Positions 28,101 to 36,447 are shown, counted from the first letter of the stretch. The stretch: DNA of 64,000 nucleotides from JAQVEM01 sp964601205 (GCA_964601205.1 CAZRML010000010.1:1-64000), one strand, 5' to 3'. A program made the numbers and translations. The notes: generated by a model not told the origin, from the letters alone.

Positions 28101-28386
28101 AAACTTTTGCTTCCTCTATAAAATGTGTACAAAAAGAATGAAATGTTTCTATGGGAATCTCAAATATACTACTGTTGATTAAAGAAGTCGTTTTTTCCCT
28201 GATTAATTTGGACCACCTGCGATTAAAACAAAAAACTAAAAGCTTTTCAGGATTTATCTTTCTGTCATTAATTAGATACCCGACCAGTTCTAAAAGTGTA
28301 TGGGTCTTACCGGAACCGGGGGGACCAATTACCAGAAAACTGCCCCCTTTTTTCTTAATAACATCTATCAGTCTATCATCCAGCAT
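25132..28386 (-). CDS. AdnA-like UvrD-family helicase with RecB-type nuclease domain
   Basis: A 1084-residue partner of the next gene with the same motor-plus-nuclease design. Walker A is GPPGSGKTHTLL at 21-32, motif II is LVDELHEVN, motif III FFGNNDQSIYSFRGST, and the late motor motifs are SILSFHQCKGLEFRAVFIP and LFYNGITRAGEYLYI. The nuclease part has GRIDQIN, ELVDYKSSSSSY and QLKMYRLALS. The iron-sulfur cysteines are in FRECPFKYKIKYYF and SCLNCGFKILCPKYYG. AddAB has only one active motor; two motors and two nucleases instead match mycobacterial AdnAB. The motif II variant DELHEVN is less canonical than DEFQDTN in the partner, suggesting a division of labour. It sits 3 bases after the small ORF upstream. 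Confidence 0.85.
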   Translation of the reverse strand: MLDDRLIDVIKKKGGSFLVIGPPGSGKTHTLLELVGYLINDRKINPEKLLVFCFNRRWSKLIREKTTSLINSSIFEIPIETFHSFCTHFIEEAKVFLYGDGTKGNKSLRINSGDNPFGQIKILNSVQQWKLLKEVIKKLDKRKYSHTYRYINRNPYIENSYIQEVFDFILRAQENLFTPAELLKKFTPFSNPALSELAGIYMRYVEELKKNQLYNYGMLLEETVSLLKNQKEIRDYYKDNYEYILVDELHEVNKAQFEIINYISNSNCIFFGNNDQSIYSFRGSTTNIFESVYSSLDSKNIFFLNKNYRSIPIINEISRKFISMVGNRIPRDISVSYSKSPGELHVKEFQTLLEEANYICRRIKFLLLSRDVRFEEMAIIVKGLGYETHIIENALLQNGIPFLRRGTRSILDNGLVRYLLNFLRFLVALGKVEYTGRKIPEDDKNSSKPNYKMDKEFTSKIDNLLENVVLSESINLEPLYFKKIKGAYLESVNSGGGFSNLWDYLKVQCARGNKKNGEHEEISKVRDFISEVYKLAGVMERKDAFGFLLELVRNKKAGVIKLLTGGNNKVYKKNQWSNVSDFLSDVKDFCANNTPDDVESYINFIDYILESKFTEEIEESTKDIIQEGSVSILSFHQCKGLEFRAVFIPFINKNYLPAKFTYTQAFDVQIFNYLNGAKTLEPEELKREHLYNEMRLFYNGITRAGEYLYITSSGRGKSIFFENIKDIYKNLGPEYKKIKNSVRNEYIKKEEENSKKKPPEDKKKIKPGILSDVDLNNLWLVRKKALVASARIEKNLKVENDSYLDKIIILKYFYNPREWWSFIEPTKNNKNPFSALPLSFSYSGINTFRECPFKYKIKYYFSLKEEENLSLIIGKIYHQIIKLFFESKNKKDFKWERLRKIIEDVFDRFNFEFEFLKRDLKQKALIQLKNFFENQMPPNPHKSIVEKGFSFSLDGEKITGRIDQINFPDKDNIELVDYKSSSSSYNEKQLREELQLKMYRLALSLSKDFGDFKSMSVKMQYIFPGDLKKPVAVVADEYYEGNEIKDILRESIAKIKKEEFNAIPKSYNSCLNCGFKILCPKYYG

Positions 28387-28389
28387 TAA

Positions 28390-28542
28390 TTACTTGGCAT
28401 TAATTTGCTTAAGCTCAATTAATATTTCTTTTAAAAGAGTTAATTGAAGTCTCCTGAAATCAATATCACTTGAAAGTTTTGCCCACTTCCTCGGATTTCC
28501 CTCGGGTATATATTTATCAAGTTCCGATAGTATATCTGCCAT
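28390..28542 (-). CDS. Small 50-residue protein at the head of the helicase-nuclease operon
   Basis: The ATG is preceded by AAGGGAG with an 8-base spacer, a convincing ribosome binding site. A TTG 36 bases upstream is less likely. The product (MADILSELDKYIPEGNPRKW, then a charged helix rich in Leu, Lys and Glu ending in ELKQINAK) is soluble and probably alpha-helical. The stop lies 3 bases before the AdnA-like start, so the genes are almost certainly cotranscribed and coupled. I recognise no family. It may be a small partner of the nuclease. Confidence 0.65.
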   Translation of the reverse strand: MADILSELDKYIPEGNPRKWAKLSSDIDFRRLQLTLLKEILIELKQINAK

Positions 28543-28728
28543 ATCATGCACTCCCTTCCTTACAACCAGTCCATTCAATCCTGACGCGCCGGCTTATTTT
28601 ATTCATTAAAAACTTTTTTTATATTACCTATAAACAAGACCCTTGAAATTTAATTAATATCTGCTTAATTTTAAAATATGATCTTTATGTCAAAAAAATT
28701 TAACCCCGGATTTTTCCTTATTTCCTGA

Positions 28729-28802
28729 TGGAGCGGGCTACGGGAATTGAACCCGCCTCCTGAGCTTGGGAAGCTCATGTACTACCGCTGTACTAAGCCC
28801 GC
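28729..28802 (-). tRNA. tRNA-Gly (anticodon CCC), CCA end encoded
   Basis: The minus strand gives a full cloverleaf. The acceptor GCGGGCT pairs with AGCCCGC, the anticodon stem TGAGC/GCTCA encloses loop TTCCCAA (anticodon CCC, reading GGG), and the T arm GCGGGTTCAATTCCCGT is canonical. The 3' end reads TCCA, so CCA is genome-encoded. It lies 17 bases after amaP and may be cotranscribed with it. Confidence 0.95.
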
Positions 28803-28819
28803 TTTACAATATATCTTCT

Positions 28820-29449
28820 TTATTTATCGTTATCTTTTTCCTCAGAAATCTCTTCGCCCCCACGGGGTTCTTCTTCCATTTCTATTTCACCGGTCTGAAT
28901 TTTGCTTTCTTCTTTCCCCTCTTTACCCGGAGCCAGACCAGTAATAGTAAGATTGGTTTTCAGTACCTTAATACCCAGCTTTTCAGATACAACACCCCTG
29001 GCTACATTTATTATCTCCTGCATCTTACCGGGGATATCAACACTTTCACCAAGCATGGCATTCATATTAATTATAATTCCGCCTGTTTTGGGAATTATTT
29101 TCACTTTTATATCCTTCAGGCCATCTACTTTTACTACTTCATTCCTGATCTGGCTGGACACAGTTTCCAGGGTCACCATGGCATTACCTTCCCTGGAGCT
29201 GGAAATATTAGCGACTTTTATCCTTCTTCTATAAAACTCAATTAATAATAAGAATACACTAATTACAAATATAGCCAGCAGAGCAAGGAAGCCAACGAAT
29301 TTATTTACAGTAGTAGAAGGATCCAGAATTTTTGTAGACACATCTGCCCAGGTAAAATATCCTGCAAAAATATTTACCATAGAGACAACCGATATTCCGA
29401 TTAAAAAGATTAATATCAGTACAACGATTATTTTATTAAAAATATTCAA
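28820..29449 (-). CDS. amaP: AmaP-type alkaline shock membrane anchor protein (Asp23-related)
   Basis: A 209-residue protein with two N-terminal membrane helices (residues about 5-30 and 50-70), then an Asp23/Gls24-like domain (ISSSREGNAMVTLETVSSQI, GIIINMNAMLGESVDIPG), and an acidic, low-complexity tail. AmaP anchors the Asp23 cell-envelope stress protein to the membrane in Gram-positive bacteria. No asp23 gene is adjacent. The start is TTG, supported by GGAGGT six bases upstream. The Asp23-like half could act alone here. Confidence 0.85.
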   Translation of the reverse strand: MNIFNKIIVVLILIFLIGISVVSMVNIFAGYFTWADVSTKILDPSTTVNKFVGFLALLAIFVISVFLLLIEFYRRRIKVANISSSREGNAMVTLETVSSQIRNEVVKVDGLKDIKVKIIPKTGGIIINMNAMLGESVDIPGKMQEIINVARGVVSEKLGIKVLKTNLTITGLAPGKEGKEESKIQTGEIEMEEEPRGGEEISEEKDNDK

Positions 29450-29496
29450 TTAGGTACCTCCTTCTTGAATTTTTTATAGACGAGAAACATCTAAAG

Positions 29497-29523
29497 ATTA
29501 TAATAGGCAAACTAAAAAGTCAA
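29497..29523 (-). promoter_or_regulatory. Possible promoter of amaP
   Basis: TTGACT and TATAAT appear on the minus strand but with a spacer of only 15 bases, shorter than optimal. The position about 40-70 bases before the TTG start suits amaP. Confidence 0.35.
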
Positions 29524-29711
29524 TTAATATGACCCTCACTTTAATTAATTTTTAAAAAATCTAAAACAATTATTTAAAAAAATAGTCATTTAAATTAAAA
29601 TATCTCTCAATGCCCTTTAACATGTTATTTTGATTAGTATTAATTGCAGCATTAAAGGATGCATAAAGTAATGTTTTTAATTATGTCAAATTTAAAGGAA
29701 AGCTAACCGGT

Positions 29712-30590
29712 ATGAAAACTTTAATTATTTTAAATCCTTCCGCAGCCAGAGGCAGGGCAATGGAATTTAAAAGCCCTATTGAATCAGCATTTAAAAAGTA
29801 CGGAATAGATTATCAACTTCATATAAGTAAAAGCTCCGATGATATCATAAATGTTACAAAGGATAACCTCGGAAAAAATTTTTCTAATTTTATAGCTGTG
29901 GGAGGAGATGGAACAATCCATTACATGGCAAATGTTTTAGCCGGAACAGATAAAAAACTGGGTACAATACCAACAGGTTCAGGTAATGATATTGCTACCT
30001 GTCTCGGCATAACTCCTGATGTGGAAAAATGCTGTCAGATTATAAAAAAAGGCAACACAAAAAAAATTGATACGGGCCTAATAAATGACAGGTACTACTA
30101 CTTATGCATCGCAGGTTCAGGATTTGATTCACAGGTAACCTACCTCGCAAATAATACAAGGCTTCCACTAAAAAGCGGGATAAAATATACCTATTCAGTT
30201 TACAAAACCCTGATTACATTTAAATCAAAGAAATTTTTCATAAACTATAACTATAAGAATAGAGAAATTTATGGAATGATGATTACAGCTTCAAATATGC
30301 CCATGTATGGAGGCGGCATGAAGGTAACTCCTGACGCCAGTCCGGAAGATGGTCTTTTCGATGTATGCATCATAAAAAAAATGAGCAAGATGCATTTTAT
30401 AAAAATTTTCCCGAAAGTATATGAGGGTAAACACATAAATGATGAAAAAGTTGAAATTTTTAGAACCAAAACTCTGTCACTGGATAGCGAATATCCATTC
30501 AGTGTTTTTGCAGATGGAGAATATATATGCAAACTCCCATCTACTTTTAAGATGATCCCGAAGAACCTGAACTTTATAGTACCCGGTTAA
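29712..30590 (+). CDS. Diacylglycerol kinase family lipid kinase (YegS/DgkB type)
   Basis: A 292-residue member of the DAGK catalytic superfamily, which phosphorylates diacylglycerol or related lipids at the membrane. The N-terminal LIILNPSAARGRA, the nucleotide loop FIAVGGDGTIHYMANVL near 68 and GTIPTGSGNDIATCLG near 98 are diagnostic. The C-terminal part has MPMYGGGMKVTPDASPEDGLFDVCI. The last four bases overlap the end of the convergent binding-protein gene. The likely role is recycling diacylglycerol to phosphatidate, but the lipid is not predictable. Confidence 0.92.
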   Translation: MKTLIILNPSAARGRAMEFKSPIESAFKKYGIDYQLHISKSSDDIINVTKDNLGKNFSNFIAVGGDGTIHYMANVLAGTDKKLGTIPTGSGNDIATCLGITPDVEKCCQIIKKGNTKKIDTGLINDRYYYLCIAGSGFDSQVTYLANNTRLPLKSGIKYTYSVYKTLITFKSKKFFINYNYKNREIYGMMITASNMPMYGGGMKVTPDASPEDGLFDVCIIKKMSKMHFIKIFPKVYEGKHINDEKVEIFRTKTLSLDSEYPFSVFADGEYICKLPSTFKMIPKNLNFIVPG

Positions 30591-31798
30591 TACCTTCCCC
30601 ATGAACCATCTTTTACTATAAAAACTGTTGACTTCGGGTTTACTCTATTACCACTAGAATCAAATTCAATGTTACCCACTATTCCATCATAAGATGTTGT
30701 TTTGAGTTCATCTATAAAATCACCGGGCAATATTGAATTAGCTTTTTTCATAGCCTCAATCAATACAAAAACAGCATCATAGCAATATGGTGCATACTGG
30801 CCCGGGCTCTCAATACTTATGTCCCCGTTATCCATCTCGCCCAGATAGCTGTTAAAGTCGTACCAGAAATCTACTGCCCTGGAATCCTGGGAATATTTAG
30901 CCAGCGAAGGAGGGTCTGGAATTATGGCGATTAAACCTTCCAGATATTGAGCCTCAGATAAAACAAAAATATTATCGTCCATCCCCATGGTTTCAGTTAT
31001 AAACACTGTCTTCATACCGGCTTTTCTTGCTGCTGTTATAAGAGTAGCGAGTTCGTTATAACCCCCGCAAAAGAATATAGTATCGGGATTTTCTATCACA
31101 AGATTTTCGACAATAACTCCGGTGTCCTCCTCACCTATTTTTATTGACATCGGGTCCCCTGCTTCTATACCATAGTCAGATAATAACACATCAAGATAAT
31201 CAACTAAATTTATGGAGTACTCTTCTCTGTTATTTATTAGCATAATTTTCTGTGGCTTAATTTCTTCAGCAATAAATCCGGCAATATTTTCTACTTTCTG
31301 TTCATTGTTAATTATCATTCTGAAAAAAAGACTCCCTTCTTCAGAAATTTCAGCTTTCTGGGCAAATGGTGAAAGCAGCGGTATGCCATATCCTTCATAG
31401 ACCGGTAATGAAACCTGTGTGGTCCCATCAAATGTAGAACCTATTGTAGCAGAAACCCCTTCATCCACCATCTCCTGAGCAACCAGAAAAGCCTTCTCGG
31501 GATTTCCCTCGTCATCTTTGGTGATTATTTCAATTTTATAATCAAATCCACCTATTCTAACCGGAGATAATTTAGAAGCAGCAAGTTCCATGCTAACCAT
31601 TTGTTCTTCTCCAAATGATTTATATCCTCCGGTAAGGACACACTGGTTACCGATTTTTATTATTCTTTCCCCGGAATCACAGGAACCAAGACTAACCGAG
31701 AAAAATAATAGTAACAGAACCAGCAGAGCCGGGAAAATGCACCTGGCTGCTCTAAAATTAACAGCTCTTCTATTATTTATAAACCTTTTAAAAATCAT
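30587..31798 (-). CDS. ABC transporter substrate-binding lipoprotein, branched-chain amino acid (LivK) type
   Basis: A 403-residue type I periplasmic-binding-fold protein with a signal peptide and lipobox (VSLGSC near residue 39). The mature protein begins with KIGNQCVLTGGYKSFGEEQ, as in LivJ/LivK proteins, and contains TKDDEGNPEKAFLVAQEMVD and GVSATIGSTFDGTTQVSLPV, the usual ligand-binding first lobe. Near the C-terminus is the SYDGIVGNIEFDSSGN motif of the family. No permease or ATPase gene adjoins it, so it is an orphan or a sensory receptor partner. The ligand is likely an amino acid or small organic acid. Confidence 0.88.
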   Translation of the reverse strand: MIFKRFINNRRAVNFRAARCIFPALLVLLLLFFSVSLGSCDSGERIIKIGNQCVLTGGYKSFGEEQMVSMELAASKLSPVRIGGFDYKIEIITKDDEGNPEKAFLVAQEMVDEGVSATIGSTFDGTTQVSLPVYEGYGIPLLSPFAQKAEISEEGSLFFRMIINNEQKVENIAGFIAEEIKPQKIMLINNREEYSINLVDYLDVLLSDYGIEAGDPMSIKIGEEDTGVIVENLVIENPDTIFFCGGYNELATLITAARKAGMKTVFITETMGMDDNIFVLSEAQYLEGLIAIIPDPPSLAKYSQDSRAVDFWYDFNSYLGEMDNGDISIESPGQYAPYCYDAVFVLIEAMKKANSILPGDFIDELKTTSYDGIVGNIEFDSSGNRVNPKSTVFIVKDGSWGRY

Positions 31799-32402
31799 TT
31801 ATTTCCCAGAACAACTATCACATAATAATTAAATAACCAAAAAATTAAAAAGCAACCAGCGTAGAGAAGTAATAAAAAGTTATTATACCAGAAAAAGCCA
31901 AAATATTAATTATTTTTAATTAAAGATACGCTAAAATTTAAGAAAATACTTCATCTATGATTTGAGTACCTTTTTTTAAATAAAATAGCCGGTTTTTCTG
32001 AATAAAGAAAAATTAAAGAAACAGCCAACTACCTGAACCCTCATATACCCATAAAAGAAGCAAAGATACTGTCCTTAAAATAAAAACATTGTATGCGCTG
32101 GAATAATGTGGCATGTACTTGAAACAAAAGCTAAAATAAAATGTCTTTTTAAGTTAGAGCTAATTCAGTTTGAATGGCAGTCATTAAACACGTCATAATG
32201 GCAAAATTTTTTAAAAATAATAGTTCGCAGTTTCTCACATACAGGGAATGCGGTGGATTACAATGACTATAGCATTAAAAGATTTTTTCATAAGAGAGAT
32301 ATTGGAAAAGAAGACACCGCAGGTAAAAGATCCGGCTAATTAATTGAAAATATTTTAAAAAAAGCATAAATTATAATAATTAAAAAATAAAAAGGAGGAA
32401 AA
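31799..32402. other. Long intergenic region without a convincing gene
   Basis: This 600-base gap between two divergent genes is AT-rich. Only short frames are found, the best a 31-codon plus-strand frame ending near 32342 and one of 22 codons just before it, neither with a good ribosome binding site or recognised similarity. A weak -35/-10-like pair (TTGAAT, CATAAT, 18-base spacer) occurs near 32170-32200. No repeat or terminator hairpin stands out. Confidence 0.5.
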
Positions 32403-33251
32403 ATGAGCAAGGTAGCAATAGTTACCGATAGCACTTCTGATATACCAAAAGAACTGGTAAATAAACTTAACATAACGGTTGTCCCTCTCAAAGTAATTTT
32501 TGGTGAAGAGAGTTTCTTAGAGGATGGAAAAGAAATAACTCTGGATGAATTTTACAAAAAAATCAGGACATCAGAGAAACTTCCTACCACCACTCAGCCC
32601 ACCCCGAAAGATTTTATTGAAACATACACAGACCTTCTTAAAGAAAACGAAAGTATAATATCCATTCATATATCAAAAAAAATGTCGGGCACGATAAATT
32701 CTGCAGAGCTTGCCAGCAAGGAAATGCCCGGAAAGGATATTAATATAATAGACACCGGGTATGTCTCATATCCTCTTGGTTTTATAGTTATAAAAGCAGC
32801 CAGGCTGGTAAATGAGGGGGGTACAAAAGAAGAGATTTTAAGAAGCATAAATGACTTAAAGCCAAAAATTAATGTATTATTTGTACCAAGCACGCTGGAG
32901 TACCTAAAAAAGGGTGGCAGAATAGGAAAGGCCAAGGGGCTTATCGCTTCACTTCTTGAAATTAAACCGATACTTACTATTCAGGGAGGTGAGGTATCAC
33001 AGTTTAAAACCACCAGAAGATGGAATCAGGCTAAAACTGAGCTTATTAATTCAATGGAAACCATGATAAAAAACCCTCAGAATCTCATAGTATCGGTGGG
33101 AGACTCGGATGCCAGAGAAGAAGGTGCGGAAATGTATAAGAGAATAAAAGAAACTTTTAACCCAAAAGAAATATCAAGGTTTGATATTGGAGTTATCGTT
33201 GGAACTCATCTTGGGCCCGGGGGTCTTTGCTCAACATTTTATGAAGAATAA
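32403..33251 (+). CDS. DegV family fatty-acid-binding protein
   Basis: A 282-residue DegV protein. It opens with AIVTDSTSDIPKELVNKLNI and carries the family motif TTTQPTPKDFIETY near residue 60, SIHISKKMSGTINSAELA near 97, and the end motif GVIVGTHLGPGGLCSTFYEE. DegV/FakB proteins bind a fatty acid and hand it to the kinase FakA for phosphorylation. No fakA is in the window. The start has a strong AAGGAGG. Its last 11 bases overlap the following gene, so the two are translated together. Confidence 0.93.
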   Translation: MSKVAIVTDSTSDIPKELVNKLNITVVPLKVIFGEESFLEDGKEITLDEFYKKIRTSEKLPTTTQPTPKDFIETYTDLLKENESIISIHISKKMSGTINSAELASKEMPGKDINIIDTGYVSYPLGFIVIKAARLVNEGGTKEEILRSINDLKPKINVLFVPSTLEYLKKGGRIGKAKGLIASLLEIKPILTIQGGEVSQFKTTRRWNQAKTELINSMETMIKNPQNLIVSVGDSDAREEGAEMYKRIKETFNPKEISRFDIGVIVGTHLGPGGLCSTFYEE

Positions 33252-33840
33252 AAATAGTCATAGAAAAATTAAACTCCTTAAAAAAAATATTAGAAAAGAA
33301 ATCCTGGGAAAAAGAGATACCCTCCTACCAGAATACAGGAAGGAAAGCAGCAGATTAATATCTGAAAAATTTCTAAATACTTATTACTACAATAATTCAG
33401 ATAATATTCTGACCTACTGTTCATTTGGAAGTGAAGTTGATACAAATTTAATTATTAAAAAAGCGTTAAATGATAAAAAAAATATAATCTTGCCCAGGGT
33501 TCAGGGTAATAAGCTGGAACTTTTTTTTGTAAATGACCCTTTAAAACAACTGGAAAAAGGAACATACGGAATAATGGAGCCAATTATAAATCTGTGCATC
33601 CCTGCAAAAACTTCATATATCGACCTTGTAGTTGTGCCGGGAGTGAGTTTTGACACAAACTTAAATCGTCTGGGGTACGGCTCCGGATATTTTGATAGAA
33701 TTTTCCAGGATATCTCTGAAAAAGCGACAAAGATAGCACTCTGTTTTGACATTCAACTGGTCGACAGCATCCCTGTACTCGATCATGACGTTAAGGTTGA
33801 TATATTGATAACAGAATCTAAAATCTATTATTCTAAATAA
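33241..33840 (+). CDS. 5-formyltetrahydrofolate cyclo-ligase
   Basis: A protein of 199 residues that converts 5-formyl-THF to methenyl-THF using ATP. The N-terminal basic helix KKNIRKEILGKRDTL, the folate/ATP region YCSFGSEVDTNLIIKKAL and the signature VVPGVSFDTNLNRLGYGSGY followed by FDRIF are typical. I start it at the ATG inside the degV 3' end; an earlier in-frame start would add unrelated residues read from degV. It overlaps degV by 11 bases and precedes a glycosyltransferase by 32 bases on the same strand. Confidence 0.93.
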   Translation: MKNKNSHRKIKLLKKNIRKEILGKRDTLLPEYRKESSRLISEKFLNTYYYNNSDNILTYCSFGSEVDTNLIIKKALNDKKNIILPRVQGNKLELFFVNDPLKQLEKGTYGIMEPIINLCIPAKTSYIDLVVVPGVSFDTNLNRLGYGSGYFDRIFQDISEKATKIALCFDIQLVDSIPVLDHDVKVDILITESKIYYSK

Positions 33841-33872
33841 TTTTTTATATGCCAGAAGACAGACTATAAAAT

Positions 33873-34646
33873 ATGGAACAGGAAATTACAAAATTAAAAA
33901 GAAAAAATACGGGTACCGAAATTGCCATTCTTATTCCCGCATACAATGAAGAAAAATATATAAAAAAAGTTATAAATGGCTGCTCTAAATATGTCATTGA
34001 TATAATTGTCGTAGATGACGGCTCAACCGATAATACATTAAAGGTGATAAAATCAATCCCGGCCCCGGAAAATTTCAGAATAATTTCCCTGAAGCACAAA
34101 ATAAATAAAGGAAAGGGTAAATCACTAAAAACAGGCTTCAACTATATTATCAAGAATAATTACTCGGGGGTTATAACCCTTGATGCTGATGCGCAGCATA
34201 ATACTGAAGAAATTAAAAATTTCTTAAAAATTATAAAAAAGGGGAAACCTGATTTAATAATTGGAAACAGGCTGGAAAACACTGTTCACATGCCCTTTAT
34301 AAGACTGGCTACAAATGTTATCACCTCACGTATTATTTCAGCTATAGCAGGTAAAAAAGTAAGTGATGTGCAATCAGGCTACAGATATATCAGAACAGAG
34401 GTTCTAAAAAATATCAAACTGGAAACAGGTAACTTTGATACCGAACCGGAGCTAATAATAAAATCAGGCTGGTCCGGCTACAGTATTAGAAATATTCCTA
34501 TCAGTACCATTTATCATAAAAATTTTATAAGCCATGTTAATCCTATTAGTGATACCATTAAATTTTTTAAACTGGTTTTTAACAGCATAAGATGGAAAAG
34601 AGAATTCTTTAAAAATAAAGAGAAACCCGGTCAATTAAAAATCTGA
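33873..34646 (+). CDS. Glycosyltransferase family 2 (polyprenyl-phosphate sugar transferase type)
   Basis: A 257-residue GT-A fold enzyme. The nucleotide-sugar loop AILIPAYNEEKYIKKVI, the aspartates of IIVVDDGSTDNT, the GKGKSLKTGF helix and the DxD-like VITLDADAQHNTEEI are all in place, followed by QSGYRYIRTEVL. There is no C-terminal membrane part, so it resembles the soluble dolichyl/undecaprenyl-phosphate mannose or glucose synthases. Donor and acceptor cannot be read from sequence. The end overlaps the convergent membrane protein gene by 16 bases. Confidence 0.88.
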   Translation: MEQEITKLKRKNTGTEIAILIPAYNEEKYIKKVINGCSKYVIDIIVVDDGSTDNTLKVIKSIPAPENFRIISLKHKINKGKGKSLKTGFNYIIKNNYSGVITLDADAQHNTEEIKNFLKIIKKGKPDLIIGNRLENTVHMPFIRLATNVITSRIISAIAGKKVSDVQSGYRYIRTEVLKNIKLETGNFDTEPELIIKSGWSGYSIRNIPISTIYHKNFISHVNPISDTIKFFKLVFNSIRWKREFFKNKEKPGQLKI

Positions 34647-35149
34647 TAAAGTTCATAAAAAACCGCAGCAGTAAACATGACAGATATTATAATTATAGAA
34701 ATAATCGGTATAGCCTTATTTTTAAATTTATTCCGTTTTATATGCTCCCCTGTGGCTAAAGCCACAATCCGATAGATCATTTCGACAGAAGATAGGATCA
34801 CAACCTCTCCGGGTACAGCAATTCCATGCCTTATGGTTCCGGTAAATAAAAACATTGTTATAAAAATACCGCTGACAAAGCTTACCGGAAGAGATACCCC
34901 TAAATAGCCGAGGGTAAAATAGCCAAGAGTAGAAAGTAAATTCCCTATAAAAATAGCCGCAAATACGTAACCACAGGACATCCCTTCCTGATATGGCCGT
35001 ATTCCAAAAATACTCTGGAGGGATGAGAATTTTTCCATAATAAAGGTACTTGCATCTCTGAAGAAATAAAAAAACAAAAACCCTGCAGCCGCTCCCGCCA
35101 GAAAAAAGATAAGATTTTTTGCAAGAACTAAAAAATATTTTTTTAGCAT
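34631..35149 (-). CDS. Integral membrane protein, possibly SpoIIM-like
   Basis: A 172-residue protein with about four to five hydrophobic segments. The central part FIGNLLSTLGYFTLGYLGVS followed by a glycine-rich helix and RHGIAVPGEVVILSSVEMIY recalls the stage II sporulation protein M (DUF95) pattern of N...G...HG...E. The similarity is modest and I would not infer sporulation from it, as no sporulation gene is present. Its ATG lies one base after the stop of the HD-GYP gene, so the two share a transcript. Confidence 0.5.
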   Translation of the reverse strand: MLKKYFLVLAKNLIFFLAGAAAGFLFFYFFRDASTFIMEKFSSLQSIFGIRPYQEGMSCGYVFAAIFIGNLLSTLGYFTLGYLGVSLPVSFVSGIFITMFLFTGTIRHGIAVPGEVVILSSVEMIYRIVALATGEHIKRNKFKNKAIPIISIIIISVMFTAAVFYELYQIFN

Positions 35150-35150
35150 C

Positions 35151-36401
35151 CTAACTAATGCCCGAACTTTCCTCCTTAATTATTTCAATCATTGCTCCGG
35201 TAATTTTTTCGTCAAAAGTATTACCGGCACATCTCTTTAATTCTTTTATAGCTTCGTCTTTTGTAAGAGCTTTTCTGTAAGGTCTGTCAGTGGTCATAGC
35301 GTCATAAGAATCCGCTACAGAAATTATCCTGGCAAAAAGAGGTATGCTTTCTCCTTTAATTTTCTCCGGATAACCCGAACCGTCTGCCCGTTCATGGTGA
35401 TAAAGTACCGCACTGGCATATTTTTTTAAAAAGATAATTTCCTTAACTATTTCATAACCCACCCGGGGATGTTTTTTCATCTCTACCCAGTCAGAATCAT
35501 TAAATTTTCCCTTTTTATTTAAAACACTTAAATCTATCTGTACCTTTCCTATATCATGTAAATTGGCCAGGTTTTTTAATAAATCAACATCGTACTCGTT
35601 TAACCCCAGCTTTCTCCCTATCTTTTCAGTATATTCTGCCACTCTTACCGAGTGCCCGGCGGTATAGGGGTCCTTGGCATCTATTATCCTCACAATCTGG
35701 AAAATACTATTTATAAGTGCTTTTCTTTCTCTCACCCTCAGCATATAGGCATACTGGGCAATAATTAAGGGAAGAGAGGTCAATATAATTGTCAGGGGAC
35801 TATATAATTTATACAAAAAGGATATAAAAATGGCCATTACAGCTAAAAAGAATGTAAAAGGTATCAACCAGGTAAAATTATAAACCCAGATGTTTATAAA
35901 ATGCTTTCTTTCACTTATAGAAATGGCTCCTGCGGTAAGAAGAGTATTTATAAAAAATCCTATATATGCCGCTAAAAAAATATAACCTATATTGGCAAGA
36001 TTAAAAAAGTTTTCGATATCCCTATTATAGGTCATTTCAAATATAATGCTCGCAACTCCTACTGATATTAAAAACTGGCCTGCATTAAAAAAGTGTTTAT
36101 AGTAAGGAAGTTTTTTAAGAAATTCTCTTATATTAAAAAAAGAAATTAGTGCAACAAGCACCGCTGTAGATGGACCAAAGAGGATAAGACTGGTAATAAA
36201 TATAGTAGTATTCACTGAAACGCTACCTTTTTGTGGAAGCGACGCTGATAAATTATCAGCAATAAAAGCCAATAATCCAAATACTACCACTCCAAGAACA
36301 GATATATTTCTGTATATTAAAAGTATATATATAAATACAGATATACCGGCCAAAAATATAAAAAATACATATATATTTAAAACCAGTCTTCTTTGTTCCA
36401 A
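35151..36401 (-). CDS. HD-GYP domain phosphodiesterase with N-terminal membrane domain
   Basis: A 416-residue protein. Residues 1-225 hold about eight hydrophobic segments. Residues 235-405 form an HD-GYP domain: HSVRVAEYTEKIGRKLGL, NLHDIGKVQI, KKHPRVGYEIV, LYHHERADGSGYPEKIKGES and ADSYDAMTTDRPYRKAL. HD-GYP enzymes hydrolyse cyclic di-GMP or related cyclic dinucleotides. The GYP is intact (SGYP), so it is probably active. No GGDEF cyclase is in the window. The membrane part may sense a ligand or envelope state. It is preceded by an extended -10 promoter. Confidence 0.88.
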   Translation of the reverse strand: MEQRRLVLNIYVFFIFLAGISVFIYILLIYRNISVLGVVVFGLLAFIADNLSASLPQKGSVSVNTTIFITSLILFGPSTAVLVALISFFNIREFLKKLPYYKHFFNAGQFLISVGVASIIFEMTYNRDIENFFNLANIGYIFLAAYIGFFINTLLTAGAISISERKHFINIWVYNFTWLIPFTFFLAVMAIFISFLYKLYSPLTIILTSLPLIIAQYAYMLRVRERKALINSIFQIVRIIDAKDPYTAGHSVRVAEYTEKIGRKLGLNEYDVDLLKNLANLHDIGKVQIDLSVLNKKGKFNDSDWVEMKKHPRVGYEIVKEIIFLKKYASAVLYHHERADGSGYPEKIKGESIPLFARIISVADSYDAMTTDRPYRKALTKDEAIKELKRCAGNTFDEKITGAMIEIIKEESSGIS

Positions 36402-36438
36402 CGGTTTCCTAACTTTTGATTACCAAAAAATATACAGT

Positions 36439-36447
36439 ATTATATCA
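36439..36447 (-). promoter_or_regulatory. Extended -10 promoter of the HD-GYP gene
   Basis: The minus strand reads TGATATAAT, a perfect -10 hexamer with an extended TGn, about 40 bases before the start codon. No clear -35 box is seen. Confidence 0.45.

Noticed and set aside
28729..28802. tRNA-Gly as an attachment site of an integrated element
   Set aside because: No integrase and no second copy of the tRNA 3' end was noticed nearby; flanking genes are ordinary.
31799..32402. Decayed transposase or small gene in the long gap before degV
   Set aside because: Only frames of 22-31 codons without ribosome binding sites or recognised similarity; no inverted repeats flank them.
34631..35149. Evidence for sporulation from the SpoIIM-like membrane protein
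   Set aside because: Similarity is weak and the family is found in many non-sporulating bacteria; no other sporulation gene occurs here.
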